Source: a bacterium (GTDB taxonomy: Bacteria > UBP6 > UBA1177 > JAKLFG01). From it: 57,571 nucleotides of DNA. Positions 41,100 through 50,538 of this stretch are shown piece by piece. The stretch spans positions 1 through 57,571 of the forward strand of contig JAKLIW010000018.1 in assembly GCA_022709425.1 (NCBI GenBank), given 5' to 3'. Each line of letters starts with the position of its first letter. Within the stretch, counting starts at the first letter, position 1. The position numbers and the translations under genes are program-made. Below the pieces are notes generated by a model. That model made no database searches and was not told the origin of the DNA. It saw only the letters and a program-made list of their open reading frames with translations.

Positions 41100-43549
41100 A
41101 ACGCTACAGATACCTCACGGAAAAGAAACCCGCTAAGATCATCCTGTGGACCCTCGCCGCCCTGTTCATAGTCGGAATCGTCGGCCTGTTCGCCGGCTAC
41201 CGCTACCTAAAAGGCCAGATCCCTCGGATAGAGACCATCGCCGATTACAAGCCGGTGCAGGGAACCAAAATCTATTCGTATGACGGTCAGCTCGTCGCCG
41301 AGTTCTATCAGGACAATCGACGCAATATCGTCCCCTACGATAAGATCCCGCGGCTCCTGTCGCTCGCCTTTGTCGCCGGCGAAGACGGCGAATTCTTCAA
41401 GCACAGCGGGGTCGATCCGGTCGCGATGATGCGCGCCGCGCTCAAGTACGCATTCACCGGCGTCAAACAGGGCGGCTCGACCATCACCCAGCAACTCGCC
41501 AAGGCGTTCGTCGGTAGCGAGCGGACGATGACCCGAAAACTCAAGGACATGCTGCTCGCAATGGAGTTGGAGCGGGCGCTCACCAAGGAGGAGATACTTT
41601 ACCTCTACCTCAACGAGATATTCCTCGGCAGCGGCGCCTACGGCGTCGAGTCGGCGGCGCTCACCTATTTCTCGAAGCACGTGTGGGAACTCGATCTGGC
41701 CGAGATGGCGACGCTCGCTGGCCTGCCGAAATATCCTTCCGAGGCGTCGCCTAAGAACAATCCCGAAAAGGCCAAGAAACGGCGCGACTATGTGCTGGGC
41801 CGCATGTTCGCCGAGAAATACATCACCAAGGAACAGTACGACGAGGCTCATGCGACGCCGATGTTCGTCACCCCGATGAAGGACTATTTCCTCGACAAGG
41901 CGCCCTACTTCAGCGAAAAGGTGCGCCGTCATCTGCAGACGACCTACGGCAACGATCAGTTGTATCAGCAAGGGCTGGTCGTGTCGACCACCGTGGATGT
42001 CCGCGCCTCGCAAATGATGGACGAGGCGGTCTACACCGGCCTGCGGGCTCTCGCGCGGCGACAGGGCTACACCGGCCCGCTCTATCGCATCGACCTCAAA
42101 AAGGAACTTGATCGCTATCTGGCAAAACATCGCAAATTCTTCGGCGAGATACTGCCCGAAACGATGGTGCGCGGCGTCATCTATCAGGGGGTGGTGCTCT
42201 CGGCCGAGAAGGACAAGGCGCTCATACAGGTCGGCGAGGTGAAGAAACCGCTCTACCTCAAGCACTTGCAGTGGGCACGCCCCTACAACCCCCTCGGCGG
42301 CTGGGCCGCGATCACCTCGACCGCTCAAGTTTTGAAGCCGGGCGACATCATCATCGTGCGGCCCACCGACACCGATGGAGCAAGCGATGACTTCGACCAC
42401 CGCCGCTTCGACAAGCCGCTCCCGACCGATTTCTTCTTTGCGCTCGAACAGATACCGGTGCCGCAAGGCGCCGCCATAGTGAAGGACCCTTATTCCGGCT
42501 ACATCCGCGCCGTGATGGGCGGTTACGATTTTGAACAAAGCGAATTCGACCGTACCTCGCAGGCATGCCGCCAACCCGGTTCGGCGATGAAGCCGGTCTT
42601 CTACGCCGGGGCGCTGGAACAGAAAGACGAAGAGAAAAAACTTAAATTCACTCCCGCCACGATGCTGCTCGATGCACCGGTCGCCGTCACCGACATGAAC
42701 TTCAAACCGGAGAACCACGACGAAACCTTCAAGGGCGAGGTGACGCTGTGGGAGGCGATCGTTCAGTCGATGAACGCGCCGGCGGTCAGGATGTTCATGG
42801 ATATCGGCATCCCCTACGGGCTCGACTTTGCCAAAAAACTGGGAATCAAAAGCGTCCTGCGACCCGAGTTCGGCACGGTGCTCGGCGCCTCGTGCCTGAC
42901 GCTCGACGAACTCACCGACGCCTATTCGCACTTCCCGAATCAGGGCAAGAAACCGCATACGACCTACATCCGCAAGGTTGTCGACCGTAACGGCGCGCTC
43001 CTTGAGAACAATACCGTCTTCTACGATCCCTACCTGTCGGCCGCCGAGAAGATAGAGCGGATGCTCTTCTTCGCCAAACGCCCCGAGGAGCAGAACATGT
43101 CGCCGCAGTCCGCCTACATCATGACGCGGATACTGCAGGATGTGACCATCTTCGGCACTGGCGCGCAGGCGGCGGTCCTCGGCCGCAATATCGGCGGCAA
43201 GACCGGCACCACCAACGACAGCTTCGATGCGTGGTTCATCGGCTTCTCGCCCGAATTCATCGCCGGGGTGTGGCTGGGCAACGATCAGCATGGCATCACG
43301 CTGGGCCCCAGCGAATCGGGCTCCAAGGCGGCGCTCCCGATCTGGATAGACTTCATGGGCCGTTATCTCGCCAATTTCCCGAAGACCGATTTCCGGCGGC
43401 CGCCCGGCATCGTGTCGGTGCAGATAGACCGCAAAACGGGCTTGGTGAGCGAAACGGGACGCATGATGCACTTCGTCGCCGGGACCGAACCGACCACCAC
43501 CGTCGAGGAAAAAGATGTCGTCGATCCGACGCTCATGAAGGTACAGTGA
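41096..43549 (+). CDS. mrcA: PBP1A, bifunctional class A penicillin-binding protein
   Basis: 817 aa. N-terminal transmembrane helix (about 16-36), GT51 glycosyltransferase domain with EDGEFFKHSGVD and GGSTITQQLAK, then the transpeptidase domain with SxxK as SAMK (in CRQPGSAMK), SMN in QSMNAPA, and KTGTTND. The start overlaps the rppH stop (ATGA), and the end overlaps the murJ start. It builds peptidoglycan strands and crosslinks. Confidence 0.95.
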   Translation: MKRYRYLTEKKPAKIILWTLAALFIVGIVGLFAGYRYLKGQIPRIETIADYKPVQGTKIYSYDGQLVAEFYQDNRRNIVPYDKIPRLLSLAFVAGEDGEFFKHSGVDPVAMMRAALKYAFTGVKQGGSTITQQLAKAFVGSERTMTRKLKDMLLAMELERALTKEEILYLYLNEIFLGSGAYGVESAALTYFSKHVWELDLAEMATLAGLPKYPSEASPKNNPEKAKKRRDYVLGRMFAEKYITKEQYDEAHATPMFVTPMKDYFLDKAPYFSEKVRRHLQTTYGNDQLYQQGLVVSTTVDVRASQMMDEAVYTGLRALARRQGYTGPLYRIDLKKELDRYLAKHRKFFGEILPETMVRGVIYQGVVLSAEKDKALIQVGEVKKPLYLKHLQWARPYNPLGGWAAITSTAQVLKPGDIIIVRPTDTDGASDDFDHRRFDKPLPTDFFFALEQIPVPQGAAIVKDPYSGYIRAVMGGYDFEQSEFDRTSQACRQPGSAMKPVFYAGALEQKDEEKKLKFTPATMLLDAPVAVTDMNFKPENHDETFKGEVTLWEAIVQSMNAPAVRMFMDIGIPYGLDFAKKLGIKSVLRPEFGTVLGASCLTLDELTDAYSHFPNQGKKPHTTYIRKVVDRNGALLENNTVFYDPYLSAAEKIERMLFFAKRPEEQNMSPQSAYIMTRILQDVTIFGTGAQAAVLGRNIGGKTGTTNDSFDAWFIGFSPEFIAGVWLGNDQHGITLGPSESGSKAALPIWIDFMGRYLANFPKTDFRRPPGIVSVQIDRKTGLVSETGRMMHFVAGTEPTTTVEEKDVVDPTLMKVQ

Positions 43550-45138
43550 ACACCAAAAGCATCGTCCGCCATAGTCTGAAGTTGGTCTTCCTCACCGCCG
43601 GAAGCCGCGTCATGGGGCTCATCCGCGAGATCGTGCGGGCCGCCTACCTCGGCACCACCGCCTTCTCCGACGCCTTCACCATCGCGTTCCTGCTCCCCAA
43701 TCTGATGCGCAAGCTCTTCGCCGAAGGAAGCATCGCGGTCGCCTTCGTCCCCACCTTCAAGGGCTACCTCATCGAGGACAATAAAGAGAAGATACGGCTC
43801 TTTCTTTCGGCGTTCCTGACGGTGATCACCTTCCTCGTGGTCACGGCGGTCACGCTGGGCATCCTCTTCACCGGCGGCATCATCGACACCTTTTATGCCG
43901 ATCTGACGCCCGACATCCAGCGCGAAACGGCGTTCCTCACCCGGATCATGTTCCCCTATCTCGCCTTCATATCGATCGCCGCCTTCTTTCAGGGCATCCT
44001 CAACAGCGTCAACATCTTCGGCCCCGCCGGCGCGGTGCCGATGGTCTTCAACGGCTGTATCATCGCCTCGACCGTCCTCCTGTCGCCCTACATGGACAAC
44101 CCGGCGCGCGCCATGACCGTCGGCGTCATCGTCGGCGGCTCTCTACAGGCGCTGCTCCAATTTCCCTTCGTGCTCAAGGCGGGGTTCCGCTTCTCTTTCC
44201 GGCCGCTCGCCGCGGCGTTCCGCGACCCCGGCGTCCGCAAGATATTCTTCCTTGTCGGCCCCACCGTCATCGGGATGGCGGCCTACGAGGTCAATGTCCT
44301 CGCCTCGTCGGTCATCGCGAGCACCGCCGGGACCGGCGTGGTGAGTTCGCTCCAGTTCAGTAACCGGCTCCTCGAACTACTGCTCGGCGTCTTCGCCGTC
44401 TCTATCGGCACGGTGGTGCTGACCGAACTGTCGGAGAACGCAAAGCGGAACGAATGGGAGAAATTCACCGGCCATCTGCTCTTCAGCGTGAACGCCATCG
44501 CGCTGGTGACCATCCCGGCGACGCTCCTTGCGGTCATGAATTCGCGCGAGATCATCACCCTTATCTTCAAAGCGCGCGCTTTCGGCGACGATTCGGTGAC
44601 GCTCACCGCCGCGATATTCCTCGGCCATATCGCGGGGCTCTACTTCATCGCCCTCAACCGGGTGCTGGCCCCGGCTTTCTACGCGCAGGAGGATACCAAG
44701 TCGCCCACTTGGGCCGGGATGTGGTCGTTCGGCGCCAACATCGCGCTGTGTCTGGCGCTGGTCGGCCCGTTCAAAGGTCCGGGCATCGCCATCGCCGCGA
44801 CGCTCGCCGCGCTGGTCAACACCCTTTTTCTCGTCCTGCCGCTCATCGGAAAGAAGCGCGACGCCTTCGGGCCGATGACGCTCCGCGCGGTGGGCTACAT
44901 GGTCCGCATCCTCGCGGTGTCGGCGCTCATCGCTGTGCCGCTCTATTTCCTGAAACCGTATATCTATGGCCTGTTCGCCGGGAACGGCTGGCGGATAGTC
45001 GCCTATGGCGTGCCGCTCTCAATCGTGACGGCGATCTTCGGGCTCCTTTTCTTCACGGCGCTCTTCCTCATGAAGGATGTGCAGGCGCAGTGGCTCGCGA
45101 CCAAACTGAGAAATAAATTCACGAACGGCAGATCATAG
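43546..45138 (+). CDS. murJ: MurJ, lipid II flippase
   Basis: 530 aa from GTG 43546, which overlaps the PBP1A stop (GTGA). The long in-frame extension upstream lies inside PBP1A. The TM-rich fold has the usual 14 helices; residues near 40-60 hold LRKLFAEGSIAVAFVPTF-like motif (NLMRKLFAEGSIAVAFVP) and near 24-30 REIVRAAYLG. MurJ moves lipid II across the inner membrane and supplies PBP1A. Confidence 0.94.
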   Translation: MNTKSIVRHSLKLVFLTAGSRVMGLIREIVRAAYLGTTAFSDAFTIAFLLPNLMRKLFAEGSIAVAFVPTFKGYLIEDNKEKIRLFLSAFLTVITFLVVTAVTLGILFTGGIIDTFYADLTPDIQRETAFLTRIMFPYLAFISIAAFFQGILNSVNIFGPAGAVPMVFNGCIIASTVLLSPYMDNPARAMTVGVIVGGSLQALLQFPFVLKAGFRFSFRPLAAAFRDPGVRKIFFLVGPTVIGMAAYEVNVLASSVIASTAGTGVVSSLQFSNRLLELLLGVFAVSIGTVVLTELSENAKRNEWEKFTGHLLFSVNAIALVTIPATLLAVMNSREIITLIFKARAFGDDSVTLTAAIFLGHIAGLYFIALNRVLAPAFYAQEDTKSPTWAGMWSFGANIALCLALVGPFKGPGIAIAATLAALVNTLFLVLPLIGKKRDAFGPMTLRAVGYMVRILAVSALIAVPLYFLKPYIYGLFAGNGWRIVAYGVPLSIVTAIFGLLFFTALFLMKDVQAQWLATKLRNKFTNGRS

Positions 45139-45148
45139 GAGTGACGAC

Positions 45149-45604
45149 ATGGCGCAGAAAAGCGACGAGATCGTGGTGCCGCACGGCATCATCTTCAACT
45201 GGGGCGAATACCTCGGCAAGCGGGTGAACTACATCCTCAAGCACATGGGCTACGGTACGATGACCGTCTACCCCAAGCGCGGCCAGAACGCCAACGACGA
45301 CTATGTGGTCTTCGACTACACCGACCGCGACATCCTCTTCTTCGTCCGCAACGGACTCATCGTCGAGATACGCTTCCTCACCAAGCACGCCGAGAAGGTC
45401 TTCAACCTCGGCATGGGGATGACGCGCGAACAGATAGAGGCCATCGCCGGACGGCCCAACAAGGTGATGAAGGCGGCCGAGATCGGCTTTCAGGCACCGT
45501 TCGAGCATGTCTGGGCCTACAACGACATGGAACACTTCGACTTCACGCTTGAGGTGCTCTTCGACGATCGCTGGATATCGAACCAGATAAATATCTATCC
45601 GTAA
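45149..45604 (+). CDS. Conserved small protein with BamE/SmpA-like motif
   Basis: 151 aa, no signal peptide. The region near 90-105, GMGMTREQIEAIAGRPNKV, resembles the repeated GMTxxQVxxxxGxP loop of BamE/SmpA folds. The rest has alternating strands (VVPHGIIFNWGEYL, DYVVFDYTD). It follows murJ after 10 bases, with GGAG seven bases before the ATG. Function unknown; a cytosolic protein with a BamE-like fold would be unusual. Confidence 0.65.
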   Translation: MAQKSDEIVVPHGIIFNWGEYLGKRVNYILKHMGYGTMTVYPKRGQNANDDYVVFDYTDRDILFFVRNGLIVEIRFLTKHAEKVFNLGMGMTREQIEAIAGRPNKVMKAAEIGFQAPFEHVWAYNDMEHFDFTLEVLFDDRWISNQINIYP

Positions 45605-45607
45605 AGA

Positions 45608-47290
45608 TCAGGTCGCGACCACCCGCGGTATCGTAACGATAAAACGCGCGCCGCCCAGCGGCGAATCCTCCACGGCGATGGTGCCGCCCGCCTCGGTGAC
45701 CAGTTTCAGCGAATGGGAAAGCCCGATGCCGGTGCCGCCCGGCTTGGTGGTGTAGAAGTTGCGGAATATCTTTTCGCGCTCCGCCGCCGGAACGCCGCGT
45801 CCGCTGTCGTCGATCCGCAGGCATATCACGCGGTCGTCGATAGCTCCCGACACGGCGATGCGGCCGCCGTCGCCCAATTCCTCCCATGCGTTCTTGAGGA
45901 GATTGAGCATCACCTCGCGGAACGAATTGAGCGCGATGGTCAGTTCAACATCGGGGACCATCGCTACATCCAGCGTAATGCTCCGTTTGCGGAACTCGCC
46001 CTCGTGGAATTTGAGCAGATCGTTCAAGGCCTCGGGCAAGAGCGTCTTCTGCGCCGGCTCATCCTCAGCCCGGTAACGCACCATTCCCATGTAGCGGTCG
46101 GTGATCTCCTCGAGCCGTATTACTTCCTTGACGATGAGCGCTATCGAGGCGGCCAGTTCGTCGGGGGTCATCTTCTTCGCGTTGTCGGCGATATATTCGG
46201 CGTTGAGTTTCACCGTCGAGAGCGGGTTGCGTATCTCGTGGGTAACCTTCGAGGCCATCTCGCCGATCGAAATGAGCCGCTCCGAATTGAGCAGACGGCT
46301 GGCGAGCCGTTCCTGTTCGCTGATGTCGCGCACGACATACAGCACCGTCCCGGCGACCGCCGTCACATCGCGCCAGTAGGTTTTCCCGGCGTGCGGCAGT
46401 TTCCCCGGCAGGGCGATGTCGACGCCGCTCTTCGCGATGACCGCCTTCAGCGGTTCCCCGATGAACTCCGGTCCGGTGCCGAACCATTCATGGAAAACGG
46501 TGTTGACGAACAGCACCCGCTCCGACGCGGCGTCGGCGGCGACGATACCCGCCTGCAGAGAATCGAGGATATCGCGGTACCGTTTGAGTATCGTCCGTTC
46601 CCGGGTCAACTCCTTGCGATCGGCGCTCTCGGCCGAGACCCGTTCATCACCGATCCGTTCCGCGTGGGTCATGAGTTCCGACGCGCCCGCCGCAGGAAGA
46701 CCGATCCGTTTGGCGACCGAGATCAATCGTCGTTTACTTCGCCATGCCATAACAATCCCGGCAAAAGCGAACAAAAAGACCGCGCCGAACATCCCGGCCG
46801 TCATCCGCGCTTTGAATAACAGCCCTTCGCGCCGTTCGGCAAGAGCCTCCTTTTCCAGCCGTTTGCCCGCCAGCACCAGTATCTTTCTGAGCACCTTGAG
46901 ATCGCTACGAAGTTGCGAGATTTCGGCCTCGCCCAACCCGGTCTCTGATCCCCAGCGATCCAACGCCGACCATGATCGCTCGCTGTAGGTCGTCAGTCGT
47001 ACTTTCAGGAGCGGATCGAGCCGATCGGATACCTCGGTCAGATGGCGCGCGTATCGCTCCGCGATCCGCGATACCGCAGGCTGCATCTTGATCGCATCGG
47101 CAGGATATATTCCGTATGTGATGTCCTGAATCGCCTCGATATCCTTTGCCATGTCGTTCGCCCAAACAGCATCCTGTGCCATGGGCGACGCTCGATATCC
47201 CTCTATGAAAAGCTCGTTAAGGAAAACATACCCTATTGCCACGGAACCGATAAGGGCCGTGGTCAGAAAAATGAAGAAACGATCAGTCAA
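45608..47290 (-). CDS. Membrane sensor histidine kinase (NtrB-like)
   Basis: 560 aa. Two N-terminal transmembrane segments (about 5-25 and 160-182) border a periplasmic helical sensor region, then a PAS-like domain (about 240-335), HisKA with HEIRNPLSTVKL (phospho-His near 350) and HATPase_c (N box LLNLLKNAWEE, G boxes DDSGRGVP and GGTGIGLSHS). The start is TTG 47290, which overlaps the LysM gene. No partner regulator is adjacent; it may partner with the receiver at 36.2 kb or the PhoB-like protein. Signal unknown. Confidence 0.85.
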   Translation of the reverse strand: MTDRFFIFLTTALIGSVAIGYVFLNELFIEGYRASPMAQDAVWANDMAKDIEAIQDITYGIYPADAIKMQPAVSRIAERYARHLTEVSDRLDPLLKVRLTTYSERSWSALDRWGSETGLGEAEISQLRSDLKVLRKILVLAGKRLEKEALAERREGLLFKARMTAGMFGAVFLFAFAGIVMAWRSKRRLISVAKRIGLPAAGASELMTHAERIGDERVSAESADRKELTRERTILKRYRDILDSLQAGIVAADAASERVLFVNTVFHEWFGTGPEFIGEPLKAVIAKSGVDIALPGKLPHAGKTYWRDVTAVAGTVLYVVRDISEQERLASRLLNSERLISIGEMASKVTHEIRNPLSTVKLNAEYIADNAKKMTPDELAASIALIVKEVIRLEEITDRYMGMVRYRAEDEPAQKTLLPEALNDLLKFHEGEFRKRSITLDVAMVPDVELTIALNSFREVMLNLLKNAWEELGDGGRIAVSGAIDDRVICLRIDDSGRGVPAAEREKIFRNFYTTKPGGTGIGLSHSLKLVTEAGGTIAVEDSPLGGARFIVTIPRVVAT

Positions 47291-48443
47291 GAGTGGTCGC
47301 CGTTGCTACATCACCGCGCTCGAGTCCGAGCACACTTTTGGTTATAATGGCGACCGAGGTGTGGGGTTCGGTTCTGACGATAACGATCTCGCCGACCGGT
47401 TCGAGCGGAAGTTTCAGCACATCCTCTTTCTCGAGCGTATTCAAGCCGTCCTGCCGCCGATGCACCGTAAGCATATTGCCTTCACGCAACCCTTCTTTGA
47501 GGCCCTTATCGAGGTAGATCAAATAGTTGTCGCCGAAATAAATGACCGGATCGTATCCGGTGAGGATCATCACCTCTATCTTGCTTGACAGAGCTACCAA
47601 CGGGATATTGGTTTTATATTCTTGGAATTCACGAACGCTGTCGCCACGCTCGACCGACGTATATGCCTTGACGATCTTGACCGTTGCGATGCCCGCCTGA
47701 TTGACATCGACGATCTTTCCCTTGCCCGTTATCTCGATGCGGTTACCGACCACATCATTGGTCGCCGGATGTTTTATCTTTTCCTCGATGCGGAAGAATT
47801 CCAGATAATCACCCACCGCCAGTTTCTTGCCATCGAACTGAACATAACAGTTGTCCTCGGTGGCCAGAAGCTCTTTCTGCTCGAAGGCCGCCATGATCTT
47901 ACCAGCCGTTTTGATACCCTCATCAGATATGAATCCGCGGTGGGGAACATCGAGCAGGGTGTCATTCACCTGACTGAACCGGTCGATACGATACTTGCCG
48001 CCGAGCTTCACATAGTCTTTATAGTTCTCCGGTTTATCATCGAGTGTTTTACCGGTACGCGCCGTTTCGTCGGTCTCTTGATCTTCAGAGGTCTCACTCC
48101 CCTCACCCACTGAAAGACCACCCTCCTCAGTCGGCGGCATCATGATCTCTCCAGTGCCCTTGAAGTATATCTTATCTCCGGGATAGATGAGATGCGGGTT
48201 CTTGACCTGTGGGTTGATCGACCATATCTTCGGCCAATACCACGGACTCTTCAGGTATTTCTCCGAAAGGTCCCACAGTGTGTCACCCGCGCCCACCTCA
48301 TGCTCATCGGGCGCCTGCGTGAAATCGGCCTTGTTCAGATCGATGAAGGGGGGCACCGGCACCTCTTCGGCGTTCCCCGGCGACTCCTGCGCCGCGAGTA
48401 CCACGGCAAAAACTATCACGAACGAAATCAGCAGGTTTTTCAT
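47283..48443 (-). CDS. LysM-domain envelope protein
   Basis: 386 aa. Signal peptide (about 1-20), then a LysM domain (about 48-103: EVGAGDTLWDLSEKYL and NPHLIYPGDKIYF). The remainder (about 150-386) is beta-rich with repeated charged strands and resembles proteins that bind or shape peptidoglycan; no enzyme motif. GGAGG lies five bases before the ATG. Its 3' end overlaps the kinase start, hinting that the two form one sensing unit, which is inference. Confidence 0.83.
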   Translation of the reverse strand: MKNLLISFVIVFAVVLAAQESPGNAEEVPVPPFIDLNKADFTQAPDEHEVGAGDTLWDLSEKYLKSPWYWPKIWSINPQVKNPHLIYPGDKIYFKGTGEIMMPPTEEGGLSVGEGSETSEDQETDETARTGKTLDDKPENYKDYVKLGGKYRIDRFSQVNDTLLDVPHRGFISDEGIKTAGKIMAAFEQKELLATEDNCYVQFDGKKLAVGDYLEFFRIEEKIKHPATNDVVGNRIEITGKGKIVDVNQAGIATVKIVKAYTSVERGDSVREFQEYKTNIPLVALSSKIEVMILTGYDPVIYFGDNYLIYLDKGLKEGLREGNMLTVHRRQDGLNTLEKEDVLKLPLEPVGEIVIVRTEPHTSVAIITKSVLGLERGDVATATTLD

Positions 48444-48500
48444 CGCTGCCTCCGCAAGGCTACATAACTATACTTAATTAGAATAACATTTCATGCTAAT

Positions 48501-48529
48501 TATGTAACAATTATCCATAACAATGTCAA
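48501..48529 (-). promoter_or_regulatory. Sigma70-type promoter for the LysM gene
   Basis: On the minus strand TTGACA (48524-48529), 17 bases, TACATA (48501-48506), in an AT-rich stretch. The -35 overlaps the stop codon of the upstream gene. Confidence 0.6.
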
Positions 48530-49122
48530 CTTTTCTCCTCGTTTTTTATCTGCCAACTTTTTAAAAGCGTTTGCGTTTGCCGCTTGGTCGTACCGTCACG
48601 GGCATCCACGATGAAGGTCTCTATCTTTACAATGCCGATCTTGGGAACAATATAATGGACCGACTTCAGCAGCAAATCCTTACCCGCAGAGGTTGTAGCC
48701 TCTATCGCGACCGCTCCCTCGAAGTTTCCGGCAGGGGTCTGGACCGGCGTGTCGACCGAGAGTATCGTACGGGTCTCTTGCTGGGTCGGGGAAATAAAAG
48801 CGACCCACGAACGTTTCTCCAACAACGGAAAGGTGACAAGATAGCGGTCGCGATCCCGTACCCCGCGCCGATCGACGGTCAGCGAGGTGCCGTGATTATC
48901 CACGAACCACTCCCCCTCCTGTCGAACGATCTCTATGGTCATTTCTCCCGCCTGACCAAGATAATCAAGCGTGTAGGTCCATTGATTCCCCACCGCGAGC
49001 GGCATATAGAGCCGGGCCGAGTCGCGATAGTCCTGCGCCGGACCTTTCACCGTGTCGCCGCCCGACGAAGCACAGGCGATGATGAACGCCGTGCAGAGAC
49101 AGAAAGCGATGCGTGCGATCAT
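48526..49122 (-). CDS. Lipoprotein of unknown function
   Basis: 198 aa, lipobox FIIAC17. The mature part is beta-rich, with AVGNQWTYTLDYLGQAGEMTIEI and later strands, a pattern often seen in outer-membrane lipoproteins with one domain. Its ATG overlaps the lipB stop (ATGA). No family recognised. Confidence 0.65.
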   Translation of the reverse strand: MIARIAFCLCTAFIIACASSGGDTVKGPAQDYRDSARLYMPLAVGNQWTYTLDYLGQAGEMTIEIVRQEGEWFVDNHGTSLTVDRRGVRDRDRYLVTFPLLEKRSWVAFISPTQQETRTILSVDTPVQTPAGNFEGAVAIEATTSAGKDLLLKSVHYIVPKIGIVKIETFIVDARDGTTKRQTQTLLKSWQIKNEEKS

Positions 49123-49784
49123 GATATCGGATACTCCCTCAAGTTGTCGGTACCAAATCGTTCCGCCAGCATAGCGACCAACTCATGCGCCAGCTCCGCC
49201 GGTCGCGGCGACGCTCCTCGTTCGCGGCGTATCGAGGTCACTCCGCCGTCGGTGATGCCGCAGGGGATTATGCCGGTGAAATGAGTCAGATCGGGATCAC
49301 AGTTGAGCGCAAAGCCATGCGCTGAGACCCCCTTTTTCACGTGGAGACCGACCGCCGCTATCTTGTTGCGGCCGACCCACACCCCGGTCTTTTTCTCGTT
49401 CCACCGGGCCGCGATGCCGTACCGTTGTTCCAACACCGCCGCCATACCGCTCCCCCACCACACGACGAATTCCTTCACCGAACCGAAATGACAACGACGC
49501 AGATCGAGTATCGGATAGATCACCAGCTGGCCGGGACCGTGGTAGGTCACATCGCCACCGCGCCGGGTACGGTACAGGGCGATACCGCGCCGCTCCCGTT
49601 CCGCTTCGGGCATGAGGATATGTTTCTCAACGCCGCGGATCCCGAGGGTATAGACCGGCGCATGCTCGAGGAACAGCACGATCCCCTCGTCCAACTCACC
49701 GGCTAGCACACGGTCACGGAACCGTTCTTGCAACGTTAGCATTTCACCGTACTGTTGCGGTCCGTCGAAGATATGCCAATACAT
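49119..49784 (-). CDS. lipB: LipB, lipoyl(octanoyl) transferase
   Basis: 221 aa. Typical motifs: RRGGDVTYHGPGQLVIYPILDL (about 78-99), the Lys in KIAAVGLHV, and the active-site Cys in GIIPCGI. It transfers octanoate from ACP to lipoyl domains. It sits in a run of minus-strand genes; AAGGAC lies six bases before the ATG. Confidence 0.92.
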   Translation of the reverse strand: MYWHIFDGPQQYGEMLTLQERFRDRVLAGELDEGIVLFLEHAPVYTLGIRGVEKHILMPEAERERRGIALYRTRRGGDVTYHGPGQLVIYPILDLRRCHFGSVKEFVVWWGSGMAAVLEQRYGIAARWNEKKTGVWVGRNKIAAVGLHVKKGVSAHGFALNCDPDLTHFTGIIPCGITDGGVTSIRRERGASPRPAELAHELVAMLAERFGTDNLREYPIS

Positions 49785-49785
49785 G

Positions 49786-50532
49786 CTAATGTCCTTCTAG
49801 CAGACGATCGGCGAAACTGCGCGGCAGTTTCAGTTTGCGTATCTGGTTCACCGTTTTTTCCACATCGTACTCGACGCGGTGGAAATGGACCGACATCTTC
49901 TCGGTGTCGAAGGTGACGAATCCGGCACGCTTGTCGCCATCACGCGGCTGGCCGACCGACCCGATGACGCAAACCGACGGATAAGGAAAGTCGATGTCGA
50001 TGCGCCCCGATGCAAGATCCAGTTCCACTGAACGGCCATTCCCGGTCAGAACGAAGTAGTTGAAGAAATGAGAATGAGCAACAAAAGTGATGCGTCGCAA
50101 AAAGGGTTCCACCTCATACAGCCGTTCGACCGTTTCCTTGCTGTAAAGATAATCGAACCGTTCGGGCATCCGCGGCGATCCGTGCGAACAGAGGATGAGC
50201 CCCGTATCATCGTTGTAAATGTATTTCAGGTCACCGAGGAACTTCTTCTGTTCTTCGTTCAGTTGATCGCGCGACCATTCGATGACATAACGGATAGCAT
50301 CATAATAGCTCGACACGTCGACCTTACGCGCCGCGCCGGCATCATGATTGCCGAGCACTCCACCATGTACGTTACGGCGCAGGATCTCGACCGATTCGGC
50401 CGGCCACGGCCCATACCCCACCGCATCGCCGAGGAAATAGAGCCGGTCGGGCTTGATTCCGGCGATACGGCGGATGACCGCCTCAAGCGCCGGAAGGTTG
50501 CCGTGTATGTCCGAGATGAGGGCGATAAGCAT
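49786..50532 (-). CDS. Calcineurin-like metallophosphoesterase
   Basis: 248 aa. Metal-site motifs: SDIHGN (D8, H10), FLGDAVGYGP, GNHDAGAARK and later LCSHGSPRM and FVAHSHF. It resembles the YfcE/DUF-type phosphoesterase group near signalling genes. The substrate is unknown. It lies between phoH-like and lipB genes in one transcript. Confidence 0.85.
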   Translation of the reverse strand: MLIALISDIHGNLPALEAVIRRIAGIKPDRLYFLGDAVGYGPWPAESVEILRRNVHGGVLGNHDAGAARKVDVSSYYDAIRYVIEWSRDQLNEEQKKFLGDLKYIYNDDTGLILCSHGSPRMPERFDYLYSKETVERLYEVEPFLRRITFVAHSHFFNYFVLTGNGRSVELDLASGRIDIDFPYPSVCVIGSVGQPRDGDKRAGFVTFDTEKMSVHFHRVEYDVEKTVNQIRKLKLPRSFADRLLEGH

Positions 50533-50538
50533 CGTTTC

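Noticed and set aside
41207..43471. Antisense frame of 754 codons over PBP1A
   Set aside because: The + strand has all PBP1A motifs; the antisense frame is His/Arg/Glu-rich and without any domain pattern.
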